Below, one piece after another: positions 1 to 12,025 of a stretch of DNA of 64,000 bases. Numbering within the stretch: position 1 is the stretch's first letter; each line of letters starts with the position of its first letter. Position numbers and translations under genes: made by a program. The notes beneath the pieces are model-generated. The model saw only the letters and a list, made by a program, of their open reading frames with translations, was not told where the DNA came from and ran no database searches. The stretch is taken from the NCBI RefSeq assembly GCF_004379255.2, contig NC_056050.1:17415514-17479513 (forward strand), written 5' to 3'. Origin of the DNA: Salvia splendens. Its lineage: Eukaryota > Streptophyta > Magnoliopsida > Lamiales > Lamiaceae.

Positions 1-2
1 AT

Positions 3-1292
3 ACCTATTCACCTGTAACAAGGATTACATCTATCCGGGTGCTTCTCGCTATTGCTGCATTGCACAATCTCGAGATTCATCAAATGGATGTAAAGACCGC
101 GTTTCTGAATGGTGAACTAGAAGACGAAATCTACATGGAACAACCCGAAGGGTTTGTAGTACCTGGACAAGAGAAAAAGGTATGCAAGCTCGTGAAATCC
201 CTATATGGATTGAAACAAGCGCCATTGCAATGGCACTTGAAGTTTGATAATGTGATGTTATCAAATGGGTTTAAAATCAACGAGTGCGACAAATGTGTCT
301 ACATCAAGAGCACTAATAACGGTCATGTTATAGTGTGTCTCTACGTTGATGATATGTTAATCTTGGGTAGCAACACTCAAGTAATTAACGATACAAAGGC
401 CATGTTAAAGAGAAACTTTGACATGAAAGACATGGGTCTAGCCGATGTAATTCTTGGAATGAAGATTTTAAGAACGAATGATGGAATCATCTTAACACAA
501 TCACATTATGTTGAGAAGATATTGAATAAATTCAAAGCCTATGATGGCGCGCCGGTTAAGACTCCAATTGAACTCGACGTTCACTTGAGCAAAAACAAAG
601 GCGAGCCCGTTGCACAAGAAGAGTATGCACGGGTCATCGGGTGCATTATGTACTTGACTAATTGCACTCGACCTGACATTGCTTGTGCCGTGAACAAGTT
701 AAGTCGTTACACGAGCAATCCAAGCAAAGAGCATTGGAGAGCTCTTGTGAGGGTTTTGAGATATTTAAAACACACTCAAAATCTTGGGCTACACTTCTCG
801 AGATACCCCCCGGTGCTTGAAGGGTACTGTGATGCCAATTGGATATCCGATAATAGAGACTCACTTTCAACAAGTGGATATGTCTTTACTATTGGGGGTG
901 GTGCTGTATCGTGGAAATCCACAAAACAGACCTGTATAGCCCGATCAACAATGGAATCGGAGTTCATTGCCTTGGATAAGGCTGGTGAGGAAGCCGAGTG
1001 GCTTAAGAACTTCCTTGAAGACATTCCATGTTGGTCTAAGCCAGTGCCACCAGTGCTGATTCACTGCGATAGCCAAGCGGCTATTGGAAGGGCAAACAAT
1101 GGTTTCTATAACGGTAAGTCTCGACATATACGTCGACGACATAACACCGTGAGACATTTGATCACAACAGGGGTGATTACAATTGACTATGTGAAGTCAA
1201 TAGATAATCTAGCGGATCCGCTAACCAAAGGGTTAAACCGTGATCAAATGAATAAGTTGCTAGAGGGAATGGGTTTGAAATCCACAAACTAA
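3..1292 (+). CDS. Copia-1 polyprotein, C-terminal part (reverse transcriptase and RNase H), cut by the window edge
   Basis: The frame is open from base 3, so the start lies outside the window; the first GTG/Met-type codon at 39 is not a real start. Seen: the Ty1/copia RT block ([19 protein letters not shown], then EQPEGF), the catalytic YVDDM at about 351-365, and an RNase H domain with [42 protein letters not shown] and the C-terminal [10 protein letters not shown]. There is no internal stop or frameshift in 430 codons, so this part is intact. In the family RT copies the element RNA in cytoplasmic particles and RNase H removes the template. It is closely related to Copia-2 (26.1-29.1 kb), which shares most of the RT wording but is broken. 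Polypurine tract and 3' LTR follow directly, as expected for the 3' end of a copia element. Superfamily certain, lineage not assigned. Confidence 0.95.
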   Translation, partial: TYSPVTRITSIRVLLAIAALHNLEIHQMDVKTAFLNGELEDEIYMEQPEGFVVPGQEKKVCKLVKSLYGLKQAPLQWHLKFDNVMLSNGFKINECDKCVYIKSTNNGHVIVCLYVDDMLILGSNTQVINDTKAMLKRNFDMKDMGLADVILGMKILRTNDGIILTQSHYVEKILNKFKAYDGAPVKTPIELDVHLSKNKGEPVAQEEYARVIGCIMYLTNCTRPDIACAVNKLSRYTSNPSKEHWRALVRVLRYLKHTQNLGLHFSRYPPVLEGYCDANWISDNRDSLSTSGYVFTIGGGAVSWKSTKQTCIARSTMESEFIALDKAGEEAEWLKNFLEDIPCWSKPVPPVLIHCDSQAAIGRANNGFYNGKSRHIRRRHNTVRHLITTGVITIDYVKSIDNLADPLTKGLNRDQMNKLLEGMGLKSTN

Positions 1293-1858
1293 AGAATTGT
1301 CATAGTGGTAACCCAACCATGATGACTGGAGATCCCAAGAACTTGGTTCAAAGGGACAACTAAGCTATGAGAGTTCATGGAAAAACACTCAAACTATATC
1401 TATTCCCTAGAGAGCAATAGAGTGTTGGAGAACTTGCCTCGTGGTAAAGGCTAAGTCTATGACTTTTAATGGTTCTTAAGGATCTCAAAGAGATGGAATT
1501 CTCAAAGAGACCAAGTATGGCAAGGTACTTGACTAAGAATCACCTACGTAAGTGCGAAGTGTGGTCGCTTCATAAAAAACGCACTTATGAATCCAAAGTG
1601 GTGTCCAAGACCGCAATGGACACAAAACGTGAGAACGGATGAGGTTGAGGTGTTTAAGTGTTAACACCATTGTCTCGGTGCACGCCGTGGGGGATTAGTT
1701 CAAAGCATCGCGCTACTAAGCCGCCTGTGTATCCGATGGTGTCGACTATGGAGGGTTCAAAGTCAACAACTACCTATCCTTATGCTTATATACCTCGCGA
1801 GGGTTGAGCTTGTGTCTGCATGCATATGCATTCGGCTATTTCCACTCATGTGGGGGAT
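1293..1858 (+). other. Copia-1 3' untranslated region and polypurine tract
   Basis: There is no coding potential after the TAA. The segment ends in a purine-rich run, TGTGGGGGAT, at about 1849-1858 that directly abuts the TG start of the LTR. That is the position and composition of the plus-strand primer of LTR retrotransposons. Copia-2 has the equivalent sequence ATGTGGGGGAT on the minus strand at 26069-26079, supporting family identity. Confidence 0.75.
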
Positions 1859-2218
1859 TGTAAAAAATCATGGATTAAATATGCCCGGTCAATGGATTTT
1901 GACCAAATAATAAATGTGACGAGACATTTAATTTTGTGAAATTAAATGACATAGCGTCGATCTACATTTTACGTAGGTAAATGTAGTATATTCACTTTCT
2001 CAAATCCGATTTCCGGTGAGTGAGAAATAGTGGATTAAAGTTGGGCATAATTAGCTTTTAATTAAAGCTTGGAGATGGAGCTTAGGGAATAATTAACTAG
2101 TGTTAATTATCCCACATTGGAGGATTAACACATCTTTAATGTGTATAAATTAAGTGACTTTATGTTACTTAATAATTATAGTGGACCAAGATGGGTGAAA
2201 GAGCCCACACGCGCGCAC

Positions 2219-2425
2219 ACGCGCGCGCCGCCGCCGCCCGCCCGCCCGAGCCCGAGCCCGTGCCCGTGCCCGTGCACATGCTCGTGCTCGTGCTCGTGGT
2301 CGCGGGCGCGGGCCTCGGGCCTCGGGCCTCGGGCCTCGGGCCCGGGCCCGAGCCCGATCCCGAGCCCGATCCCGATCTCGATCCCGATCTCGATCTCGAT
2401 CTTGATCTTGGACTTGGACTTGGAT
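2219..2425 (+). repeat. Degenerate GC-rich hexanucleotide tract inside the Copia-1 LTR
   Basis: About 200 bp built on a six-base period. Motifs change along it: GCGCGC/CCGCC, then CCCGAG and CCCGTG, GCTCGT, CCTCGG, CCCGAT/CTCGAT, and finally GACTTG/GATCTT. It lies in U3, upstream of the TATA box. All six-frame open reading there gives low-complexity RA, PE or DLDL peptides, which I read as artefacts. Confidence 0.8.
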
Positions 2426-2680
2426 CTTGGCAATTGGTCTTTGGGTGGTCTTTGGGCTTGGTGCTTGGCCCAAACTATTCTTTTTGGACCACCGCCGAGT
2501 CAGCAATCCAAGTGGCTTGACACGTCGTCAAGCGAGGCACAGTCACGGTTGCCACGTGAGAAATCCACACGCTCCACACACGGATGGCACACTCCTGCCA
2601 CACGTCTGTAACCGACGTCGGTTACGAATTGCCATGATGACAGCCATCATGGCTGTTGACCCCCTGCAGTGGACTGAGCC

Positions 2681-2690
2681 TATAAATAGG
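2681..2690 (+). promoter_or_regulatory. TATA box of the Copia-1 LTR promoter
   Basis: TATAAATAGG within the LTR, about 820 bp after the LTR start. Context (GC-rich upstream, CACTACACAATTC about 30 bases downstream) fits a plant Pol II promoter marking the U3/R boundary. Inference from sequence only. Confidence 0.55.
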
Positions 2691-3055
2691 CCAGCCATTC
2701 CATGCATCACTACACAATTCAAAAAGCATTCTGCATCATAAGCTCTCTCCCTCTCCCTGCATAGTTTTTTCTGTCGAAGCTCTGCCCTCTCCTCCATCCA
2801 GTTCGCCGGAGCTCTGTTGATTGCGGTGCTGCATCAATAGAGACGTAGCCGTTTTACCTTTGGGGACGACACGCCAAACCGAAGAGCACTACCGGGGCGT
2901 ATCTCGTCTTGCGGGAAGAGGCCTCCTCGACTCGGCTAATCACACTGGTTTAGTAGTTTCGATTATACGTTGTATTTTTAAGTTCAGTTCTTCCTTTCCT
3001 TTCTTTTGGGTTGTATTACGCCCGGTAGTTATCTTTGTAATCCGAGAAACCAACA

Positions 3056-6000
3056 TTACACACCAAAATCTTCAAACCTTCACGACTTGTGACTCTTGAT
3101 ATAGCAACATACAGCTGTCCATGATTGAAAACAGGTTTTCTCAAAAACAATCCAATATGAGAGAGTGATTGACCCTGACTCTTGTTAATGGTCATTGCGT
3201 ACGACACAGTCAAAGGAAACTGTCTTCTTTGGAACTTGAAAGGCAATCTCGGATCAGACGGTATTAAGGACATTCGAGGAATCAACACTTTATGGCCAAT
3301 ATTATGGCCACCCAATACCCGTCCCTCTAACACATAATCACCTAATCGTGTAATTATCAATCTTGTGCCATTACACAACCCATTTGACAGGTCTATGTTC
3401 CTCAACAACATCACAGGTGTTCCAACTTTCAACAACAATTCATGGTTAGGTGTACCAGAACACTTCAAACTATTCAAGAACTCAACATAATGTATCTCAG
3501 TGAGACCATTTGATAATCAAATTTTGAAACACTTTCAGAACTAAAGTAAACTCGACCTGGAGACTGATCCAAAGAAATCATGAATTGGTTAACCTCATCA
3601 ACTACCTCTAATGTAGGAGCAAGTATAGCACGGCCATGCAAAAAGCTAATCAATTCTTCAGGATTCATGTAAGAAGGATAGACGTTTGAAACAATGGTTC
3701 TAAGAGGATCACCAAAATTTGACAAAACAATGTCAGTAGGAAGTCGAATACTCACTTCCCCATCATTTGGACCACCAACAACACCATCGCCAATAGAAGC
3801 AACCCAAGAGGAAAATTCCTTCAATTTAGAGGCTTCATCAACATTTTCCACATTCAAAAGCCTCATATTTTTTGTCAACCTTAAAACTGTGCAACTCTTC
3901 CAAAGATAAGATGAGTTAATGGTAGCATTCACAACATCTTGACGACTGCCTTTAGGAACAACAGGCAAGATCTGTCTAAAGTCGCCACCAAAAACAACCG
4001 TTTTTCCACCAAACGGCTTGTTCTTGTTTAATTCATCACATACACGCATAATATCTCTTAAAGTTCTATCCACGGCTTCTATGCAATGTTTATGAATCAT
4101 AGGAGCTTCATCCCATATGATAAGCTTTGCTCTCACAATCAACTCAGCAAGTGCACTACCTGGTTTAATATTACACATAGAATCTTCATTCACAATAATG
4201 GGAATTTTAAACCGAGAATGAGTCGTTCTACCACCCGGCAATAATAACGATGCTATGCCACTTGACGCCACATTTAAAACAATATCGCCCTTCGAACGAA
4301 TCCCTGCAGACAATGCTCTCCAAATGAAAGTTTTCCCAGTACCGCCATATCCGTAAACAAAAAATATTCCTCCATCATTAGAATACACAGAAGACATTAT
4401 AGTGTCATGCACATTAAGTTGCTCGTCAGTGAATTTGGAAATACATTCCGAATATTCACTTGCTAAACCATCGCTATCATAACACAACTCATCAGTAATC
4501 AGTCTATTTTCACATGATTCAAAATACTGATTATCAGGATACGGCAAACCATGGAAATCACGCAAAGTTTTGCCAAGATTCTGCAGCAATTTCTCTATTT
4601 CTGCCAACGCAAAATTCTGAATTTCATCCTCACTCAAGATCAAACCTATTGTAATTACAAATACATTGCTAGAATTATTGTCAAATTATCAATTGAACTT
4701 AATAATAAATAACATAATAAACATGCAACGAAAATAATTAAAATAATAGCTTACCAGGATAATTTGTCAACTTTCGACGTTTATAAAGAACATCTTCGGA
4801 CAAATATTTCCAACAACTTTGCCAAACAAAATCAGGGCGTGAAATAGATTCTGATGTTAACAAACTCACATAGAGCAATCTCAAAGAGTGAGCTGAAGCC
4901 CAAAAAGAAGCCTCCACAATTCCATGAACATATTCCTTACCATCATCCAACAACCCTAAAGCAAAGCAAGCATCCCTAAATGTAGCATACTGTCACGACC
5001 GCCCAAACAAGGGGTACCACAACGCGGCGATCGTGACCGACATGCATGGACAACAATTTAAAAGAACACCTTACTTAAAAGATTTTAAGGTAAATTTTTT
5101 TTGAAAAGACCTAAGATAAAATACTTTAAAAAAAGATAACGGAAAAATTAGACTTAAGAAAACACAACAATTAAATAACTAAAGTAAAACAAACATTAAC
5201 TCAAATCCCGAAGAATACCATTTTCAAAAGACGACGTAAACACACGTTTAAATCCTAACACCACCATACATGTTCAAACACAAAAACATAAAGATTAAGG
5301 TCTTAAGACACAATTTAAAACATAGCAGCGGATAAATAAGGTTCAAGAGAGTCAAGGATCACGCCTATGTATGACGACACAACGTATCCTAGGGTCTTTA
5401 GCCAGCTCAACATCCACCGCAACATCCCGCTCAACCTGCAAAATTTTTAAAAGAAATTGCAGGGCTGAGTACTTGTTGTACTCAATGGGCTCATGCCGAA
5501 AACATTTATATAGTTATGTCATCCGTACCAGTGATCTCGAGTTTTTATACGTAGTAAAGAAAATATCACGAGAAACACAAAAATATTCAAGTCTGGCCAG
5601 ACAATTTATCTCCCCACTTTTCACATCAATCCAACAATCACAATCGCAGTGCGACGAAAGTGTGGCCACACTATTTGCCCACGAGACCGGCCGACTTGCA
5701 AGGACGGCTCACGATCCCACCAGTGTACACAGCCCGATAGGGTTTACGGCCCTACTCGGACCCGAATTCGTTTCACAAAACAGCCATATAGCCTAACGGA
5801 GTAAACTCATACGAACTAGGCATCAGGCACACAATCTCATAACAAAAATAGTCCATGGCATGACATAACAGTTAAACCACCCTTGTATCTCCACATAATA
5901 TTTTTCGGAAAAATAAAGAGGTTTGAAAAGAAAGCCCACCTCGTTCTCTTAGTAATTCACAACCCAACTTAGCAACTCTCGATCCTCGAGTTCACGAGTA

Positions 6001-9000
6001 CCCAACACCCTTGTCAACGACAACACAAGTCAGCCCCACACAACATTATTTTACTATGCATGTCCTATCGTCTCTCTCTCAACGTTTTCCTCAATTTCCC
6101 AAACCCAACATACATCTCAAAGGTGTAAAACGCACGTAACACATTTCAACTTATCACAAGTGATTTCAACATTTAAGCACATTCCTTGGACATACATGCA
6201 TCATACAATACTTTTAAACTTGAGAAATAAGTGTCATTTAATCAAGGCAGAAAACTGGCAGAATTGCGCGACCGTTTTGTAAAAATCACTTTAAATACAC
6301 CCGACCTCAAAACATGCTGAATTTTGGTCACGATACAGAGGACACATTCAAGTTTTCATATTGAAATCACGTCATTTAGTCAGTCATATCACATATTGAA
6401 CTCTCTGGTCGGAACATACAATTTCTGACAGTATTGCGCAGTTCATTTGAAAAATTCACCATAAATTCATACGATGCCCAAAAAGGCTGAAAATATAACA
6501 CAACACAGAAGACACTTCAAATTTTCATATAGTTTAAGAATCACATCGATCGGAGGTCATTTGGTCAGTCAAACAGAAAACGAAACATTCATGGCGAGAA
6601 CTCACGTTTCTGGCAGATTTGCGCAGTCAACTTCAAAGATTTATTAAAAATTCATTTTTCGATAAAACAGGCTGAAAATCACACGAGACACAGAAAACAC
6701 CTTGAAGTTTACTCAGTAAAAATTTCATAGCCAAATTCGTTCATTTGATGGGTCGAATACAGATCATAAATCACTGGTCGTGCATCACAGATTTCTGGTT
6801 CAAGTTCGAAAATAGGGTTTTTAAAACATCCACAACAAAACACCGATTCTTCATGCTCGAGAACACACATTCATGCTCACACGTTCCTCATTCACATATT
6901 TGCATACAACCACATATCATTCATAAATATTTCGATCCAACACCCATGATTTCAACCAACAAATGCAAAAATCAAACAAGTTCTTACGAACACACAATTT
7001 CCCTCCCGTTAAAACTTGCGATCTATCAAACCTACACTCTCTACATGCATGTAGGACTCAAAACATGGTTCAAAAGAGAAGGAGGAGGAAAAGTGTGCGA
7101 ATATACCTTCCTTTGACAAAACGAATCGGTAGAAACGTAGAATGGAGCGATTCGTCGGAGGTTCTCGAAGATAACTTCAACGGATTGCAAGAACAAGGGT
7201 TGGATGGAGGATTTTTGGAGGTGGGAGAAGATGAAAAAAAAACGTGTGGGAGAGGGAGAGAAGAGAGGGGGCGAATTTTTGAGGTGAGTGGGGGCTAGGG
7301 TTTGATTATTTGCTATTTATTTGTTAGGTTTAAAATCCCACACATAAGGAATTAATTAAATTGTGGAGAATTAAAATATAGATTAATGAATAAAAATCCC
7401 ACAATTAAAAGAATAAAATAGGCATGTGGGAGAGTGGAATTTTTGAAAATTCCATGTACACAACAAGGAATTTATTTGGTATTTTTTTTTCTTGGAGAAT
7501 ATATTCATAACTTAGGAAATAAAAATAATGAATATAGGGAACAAATAAATTAAATCTCCAAGTAGGAAATAATAGGGATGGGGGCCGAAAATTAATGGGT
7601 AATTGCACAAGGAATTTATTTAAATCCCCAATTAAATAGAATAAGATTTAAATTAGGTAATTTCTTTATAGGAAAAAGGCTCCCACAAAATAGGCAACAA
7701 TTAATTTAAATTCCCACAAGGAAAAATAAGCATAGGGGCGTGTGATATGGAGGAAAATAAAAGGAAAATATTCACACCCCCAATTAATTAGACATAGGAA
7801 TTTATTTGAATAAAAAGGGATTCCACAAATTAGGAAACAATTAAAATATCCCTCCAAAATTTCTTGGAGGAGCCGAAAATTGCTAAGCTCAAATAGCCAA
7901 GGAAATATCCCAACTCTCTATCTATTTTGGGTGAAGGAATAATTTTAACATGATTTAATTGGATTAAATTCAAAGGAAGGGAGTCAATAAAGCACCAATT
8001 AAATCAAATGAAAATAATTCTTTCTCCTATAGGAGATTTTCGAACACTCCCAAGGAAAATAAAATGGAGTTCGAATTTCATGTAGTACTGTCATTTGGTT
8101 TGGATTTAATTTGGATAAGTATCCCAAAATAATTAATTAAATCCACAAAAAGAAGTACTATTTCAATAATTAGGAAGGGCCGAATATTTCAATGAATCGA
8201 CTCGAGAAAGGATAAATGCATGATCCTATTAATCTTTTCCCCACATTGGAAAAACGATAAAATCTCAAGCTCATCATTCCACAATTACCACGGCAATTTA
8301 TTTCACGCAAAGCACTTAATCACATAAAATCAAACGTTTAAAAAAAATTCCAAAATTCCAATAACATAATAAAAAGGGTCACAAAAGTTTGGGATGTTAC
8401 ACATACTGAACGCCATTAACACATCTGATGTCTTCGTAGGAAGAAGCTCCTTTAACAATATTTAACAAACATCTGAGATAATACATATCACCAGAACCAG
8501 GAGCAACATAAAACAACCTTCCAATAGAATACCTTTGTTTCCTAGGTTCCCAGTGATTCTTCTTCCCTACAAATTTCGTCGGAAATTCACCATAAGTGAG
8601 GTCCCTACCTTGAGAATATATCTTATTTGCCTCCATCCAAGCCAAGAACTTACTTTCATGAATTGTCTTACGATTCAAAACAGTATCCAAGTCAGTAGCT
8701 TCATCGAATATGACATGTTGTTGATCTGGAAGATGAAAACTCGATCTTTCAACAGGAGGATCTTTGTATTGAATTTCAAATCCAAAAATTCTCCAAGCAG
8801 CTTCACAAGACGATATATACCTACAATCGTAGTACAAACTTACTTCATCAGTACATCGTTCGGCACCATCCGCACCAGAGTGGAAAAAAGAAGTTGTCAC
8901 ACGATCATAACCCTTATTTATATACTTAAACAAATACTTAATAGATTGCGACTGGTTGCACCACTCAACGTTGACATGACCGCCATACTTCATAAGAAGA

Positions 9001-11140
9001 AAACGATTGTGGGGAACAACATATCTATTATCTAGGGGCACACCATCCTTCATAACAACACGACCATTATCTCTACGTCTGTAAGCAGGAAAGCCATCTT
9101 CATCAATGTTTGTGGCAGCGAGATATTTTTTGGGAAAGTATTTGGAACAACGTCCATTGACCATGCAAGGAGACGATTTTCGAACAACACCACACGGCCC
9201 ATGCATCATGAATTCTTTCACACACTCATAATAGTGAGGATCAGCTACTTGGTCGGGAAGTTCAGCTGAAATAATCTCATCAATGCGTTGCGGCTTAAGC
9301 TGTTTGTCCTCATTGCTTAAAAACAACAATATATGAGCATGAGGCAATCCACGTTTCTAAAACTCAATCGTATACACAACTGCACCAAAAAAATTTAACT
9401 AAATTGCTTATTCGAAAACAACTTTAAAAATAATTTGAAAGCAAGGTCTTTAATCATACCTGCTTTCAAAGCTCCAAATATTTTTTTACTCTTAAGATCT
9501 CTTATCAAATTATCCAACTTGACTTTAAAGATCCTACAAATAATATCAGGACGATCATCTGATTTCAAGCCCTTAGATGCAAGATATCGACATATTTCTG
9601 GCCACTTGGGATTGCACGTAAAGGTAATAAACAAATTTGGGTACCCAATCCAACTACAGATCGCCATTGCATCTTGATAATTCTGAACCATATATCGAGC
9701 TCCACCAACAAAACTGGAAAGCAAGATAATTCGTTTCCCATGCCTTGAACCATCTGTCTCACCACGAAGAACAGTTTCAGCCAGACCACTATACAATTCA
9801 GCTCGCAACCTTTTTTGATGGGTTCGTACAAAAGTAAGACGTCCAGTCTCAATCATCGTATATGCATCAATGACAAACTGCTGAAACAATCGCCTTCCAA
9901 ATAAAAGAATAGAATGCTCAGAAATTCTTTCATGTAAGCGAAAGGCAAAAAATTCTTTAGGACTAATACTTTTTCTATGGTTCGATGAAGAAGAAGAATT
10001 TTTAGAAAACCCATTATCTTCTCTATCACCATCCTCCCCATAAGGAAACAAAAGTGGATACTGAAGTGGAAGATAAGAAGGATGCAGTTCACTAATGCGC
10101 TGCAATTGCCCTGACTTCTTTACAACAACAATATCTCTGTCACCCAAAGCTTCATCAAAATCCCCAACGACAAGCACAGCAACCTCATAAACAGACGGTA
10201 GGTTATAGGTTCTTCCATCCCTACCTCTCTTACCAAGCAACCTCAAACTTACATTGGGTTGATTTTCATGTCCAATCTTTTCTTTGGCCATACGAAAAGA
10301 CTTTACTAACGCATTATTTTCATCCAACATTTGTTGCAAATCACTAACAATCTCTAAATGAAGGTTACTCACAGCATCCCTCTGCCTGTACAATAAAGCA
10401 ACATACATTAATTTTAACCAAAAAAATTTATATTTAATTTGTTAACTATTGAAAACTTAATTACCTATCGGACGTTATTCTGTTGTTGATCTCGTTGTCC
10501 GTATCATACACATATAACTGGGCAAACTTCGGTTCACAACCGTCTAATGGTAGTAAACTACCAATTAAGTGGTAATTTTGCCCGTGTAGGCGAAAAACAG
10601 GGGGACCACCACCGGTGTTAACACTATTGTCAACTTTACCTCCCATTGAGGTAAAACCAAACATCGAATTATATGAATGAATATTTTTCAAATAGTGACT
10701 ACTTTTGGCTTCATTAGAGAACATTAATTGGTGCAAAACGTCAGGTGGAGAAGTCAACTTAGGAATCTCAATATTCCCATTTATACAACAACCTGAATAT
10801 CTTGGATTAGTGGCCTTATTGGGTTTGCCAAGACGTTCCTCATACCAAAATAATGCTCCACAATGTGAACACATATACGAAGGATCACCAATATCCCAAT
10901 ATTCTACAAAACAAAATGTTAGTAAAGCATAAATAAAAAACTTATACAACTTGAAATATATAATCACGAAAATACGCATTTAGAAAATTAAGAAATTAAC
11001 CAAGATACGAAAAAAACTACCTCCATCTTCATTAAAATTAGATGAATCGAAAGATCTGTCATTAACAATAGACTGATTGCGTTCATCAAGCACATCATCA
11101 CATATAACAATAGGACTTTCAAGTGATCCACACACATCGG
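3056..11140 (-). pseudogene. Helitron RepHel (rolling-circle replicase plus Pif1-type helicase), multi-exon and disrupted
   Basis: Read on -: exons about 11140-11021, 10903-10465, 10385-9460, 9379-8402 plus 4990-4755 (split by a solo LTR), and 4645-3056. GT/AG sites and phases agree. The N-terminal part has a CxxC (YMCSHCGALFWYEE). The Rep region has PNLFITFTCNPKWPEI, the HUH motif PHAHILLFL and the tyrosine motif YLFKYINKGYDR. The helicase has Walker A GYGGTGKT, Walker B IIWDEAP, GGDFRQILPV and the C-terminal INKSQGQSL and YVAISRV. Known role: nicking and rolling-circle transposition of Helitrons. Breaks: in-frame TAG at 9357-9359 four codons before the HUH motif, where the family normally has Gln; the 3.4 kb insertion at 4991-8401; a frameshift near 3490-3505; and Copia-1 cutting off the C-terminus. 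No Helitron termini (5' TC, 3' hairpin-CTRR) were found. Certainly nonfunctional as it stands. Confidence 0.93.
4991..8401 (-). mobile_element. Solo LTR, Ty3/gypsy chromovirus-like (3.4 kb), inserted in RepHel
   Basis: On the minus strand it runs TGTAACATCCCAAAC ... GGTCGTGACA. It is flanked by the 5-bp direct repeat CATAC at 4986-4990 and 8402-8406; removing insertion plus one CATAC restores the RepHel frame. No gag or pol is present, so this is a solo LTR. Two other copies of the same type occur at 23925-30516 and 53124-55793. All three share TGTAAC-type starts, GGTCGTGACA/GTCGCGACA-type ends and an internal 'CAACCTGC...GCTGAGTAC' segment. TGTAAC starts are common in Tekay/Del-like chromoviruses, so that lineage is likely but not proved. 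Open frames inside (5371-5796, 6745-7298 and others) have no recognisable domain. Confidence 0.85.
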
Positions 11141-12025
11141 CTACAAAATATAAAGCAAAATTTGAAAAAAATTAGTACACAATATGGAAATATGCTTTCA
11201 CTTCAGAAAATGTAAACAATTATTTTCTATACATTCATTATATTTTTGTCTATGTAACAATATAACAAATTACCACTGTTATGCCTATACTTTTAAACTA
11301 ATAACAAAAAGTATAATAAAAGGCAGAATAATAATGTCAACTCAAAATATAAAAATATACTAAAAATATAGACCTCGACTCCTTGACAAAATAGGAGCAA
11401 ATAATTATAAAATCCTTTCTAATTTTTCGAGTTCTATAATAGAACGAAAAGGAGTGAAGGAACAAAGTTCACAAACCGAGCAATCAAATTCCCATATTGC
11501 AAAACTAAATAATCACAATTGGAATTGATCTTTCACTCCTTTATAGAACTCAAAAATTTTGTAATAATTATTTTATAAAAACCAATTAATAAATTTTGGG
11601 CCAAGGTTCAATAATTATTAGAATAACAAATTCTATTATACCACTCGCTTCCTTGACAAAATGGGAGCGAATTATAAATAAAATCCTTTCTAAATATGGA
11701 AAAAAATTATTTGATTGTAACATAACTTCAATCATTTGTCGCAATTATTTACGATTTAGCCTAATTTTCTAAATTTCAAGCAATGTTAATGAAATATTAA
11801 TACATCTAAATTGGGTCCCTAACTCTCTTCCTTACGGACATGGGCAGCATATTAATAGCCCATTAAAAACATATCCAATCTCTCTATATACTGCCCAATT
11901 AGAAACAATAAAATTGGGCCCCTAACATTTTAAATAGAAGCCCAAATAAATTGGTCCAAAATATTGAGGCACAATAATAATACCTAAGCATCTAGGGTTT
12001 GAGAATCAAGACTGCCTAATTCCCG
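11141..12025. other. AT-rich spacer between RepHel and a possible + gene; repeats and promoter-like signals
   Basis: No coding sequence seen. It holds two imperfect direct repeats (CCTTGACAAAATRGGAGC followed by AAATCCTTTCTAA, at about 11379-11422 and 11651-11692). An inverted repeat pairs GAGTTCTATAATAGAACGAAA..GGAGTGAA near 11428 with TTCACTCCTTTATAGAACTC near 11531. CTCTATATACTG near 11882 could be a TATA element, and TCTAGGGTTT at 11991 matches the telo-box common in plant 5' UTRs. The first RepHel exon must also lie here or further right but was not identified. Confidence 0.4.

Larger units (their letters stand above)
1859..3052 (+). repeat. Copia-1 3' LTR (about 1.2 kb)
   Basis: Starts TGTAAAAAATCATGG right after the polypurine tract and ends at a CA around 3052-3055, where the sequence turns into the Helitron helicase read on the minus strand. 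The exact right end is uncertain by a few bases because the 5' LTR and left target duplication are outside the window; if it ends at 3052 the duplicated target would be ACATT. It contains a GC-rich hexanucleotide tract (2219-2425) and a TATA box at 2681. The first ~300 bp resemble the LTR fragment at 50305-50640. Several open frames inside it run through simple repeats and are not genes. Confidence 0.85.

Noticed and set aside
2141..2741. Open frames on both strands through the GC-rich tract of the Copia-1 LTR
   Set aside because: Peptides are PEPDP, RARARA or DLDLDL low-complexity, all from the hexanucleotide repeat; inside an LTR.
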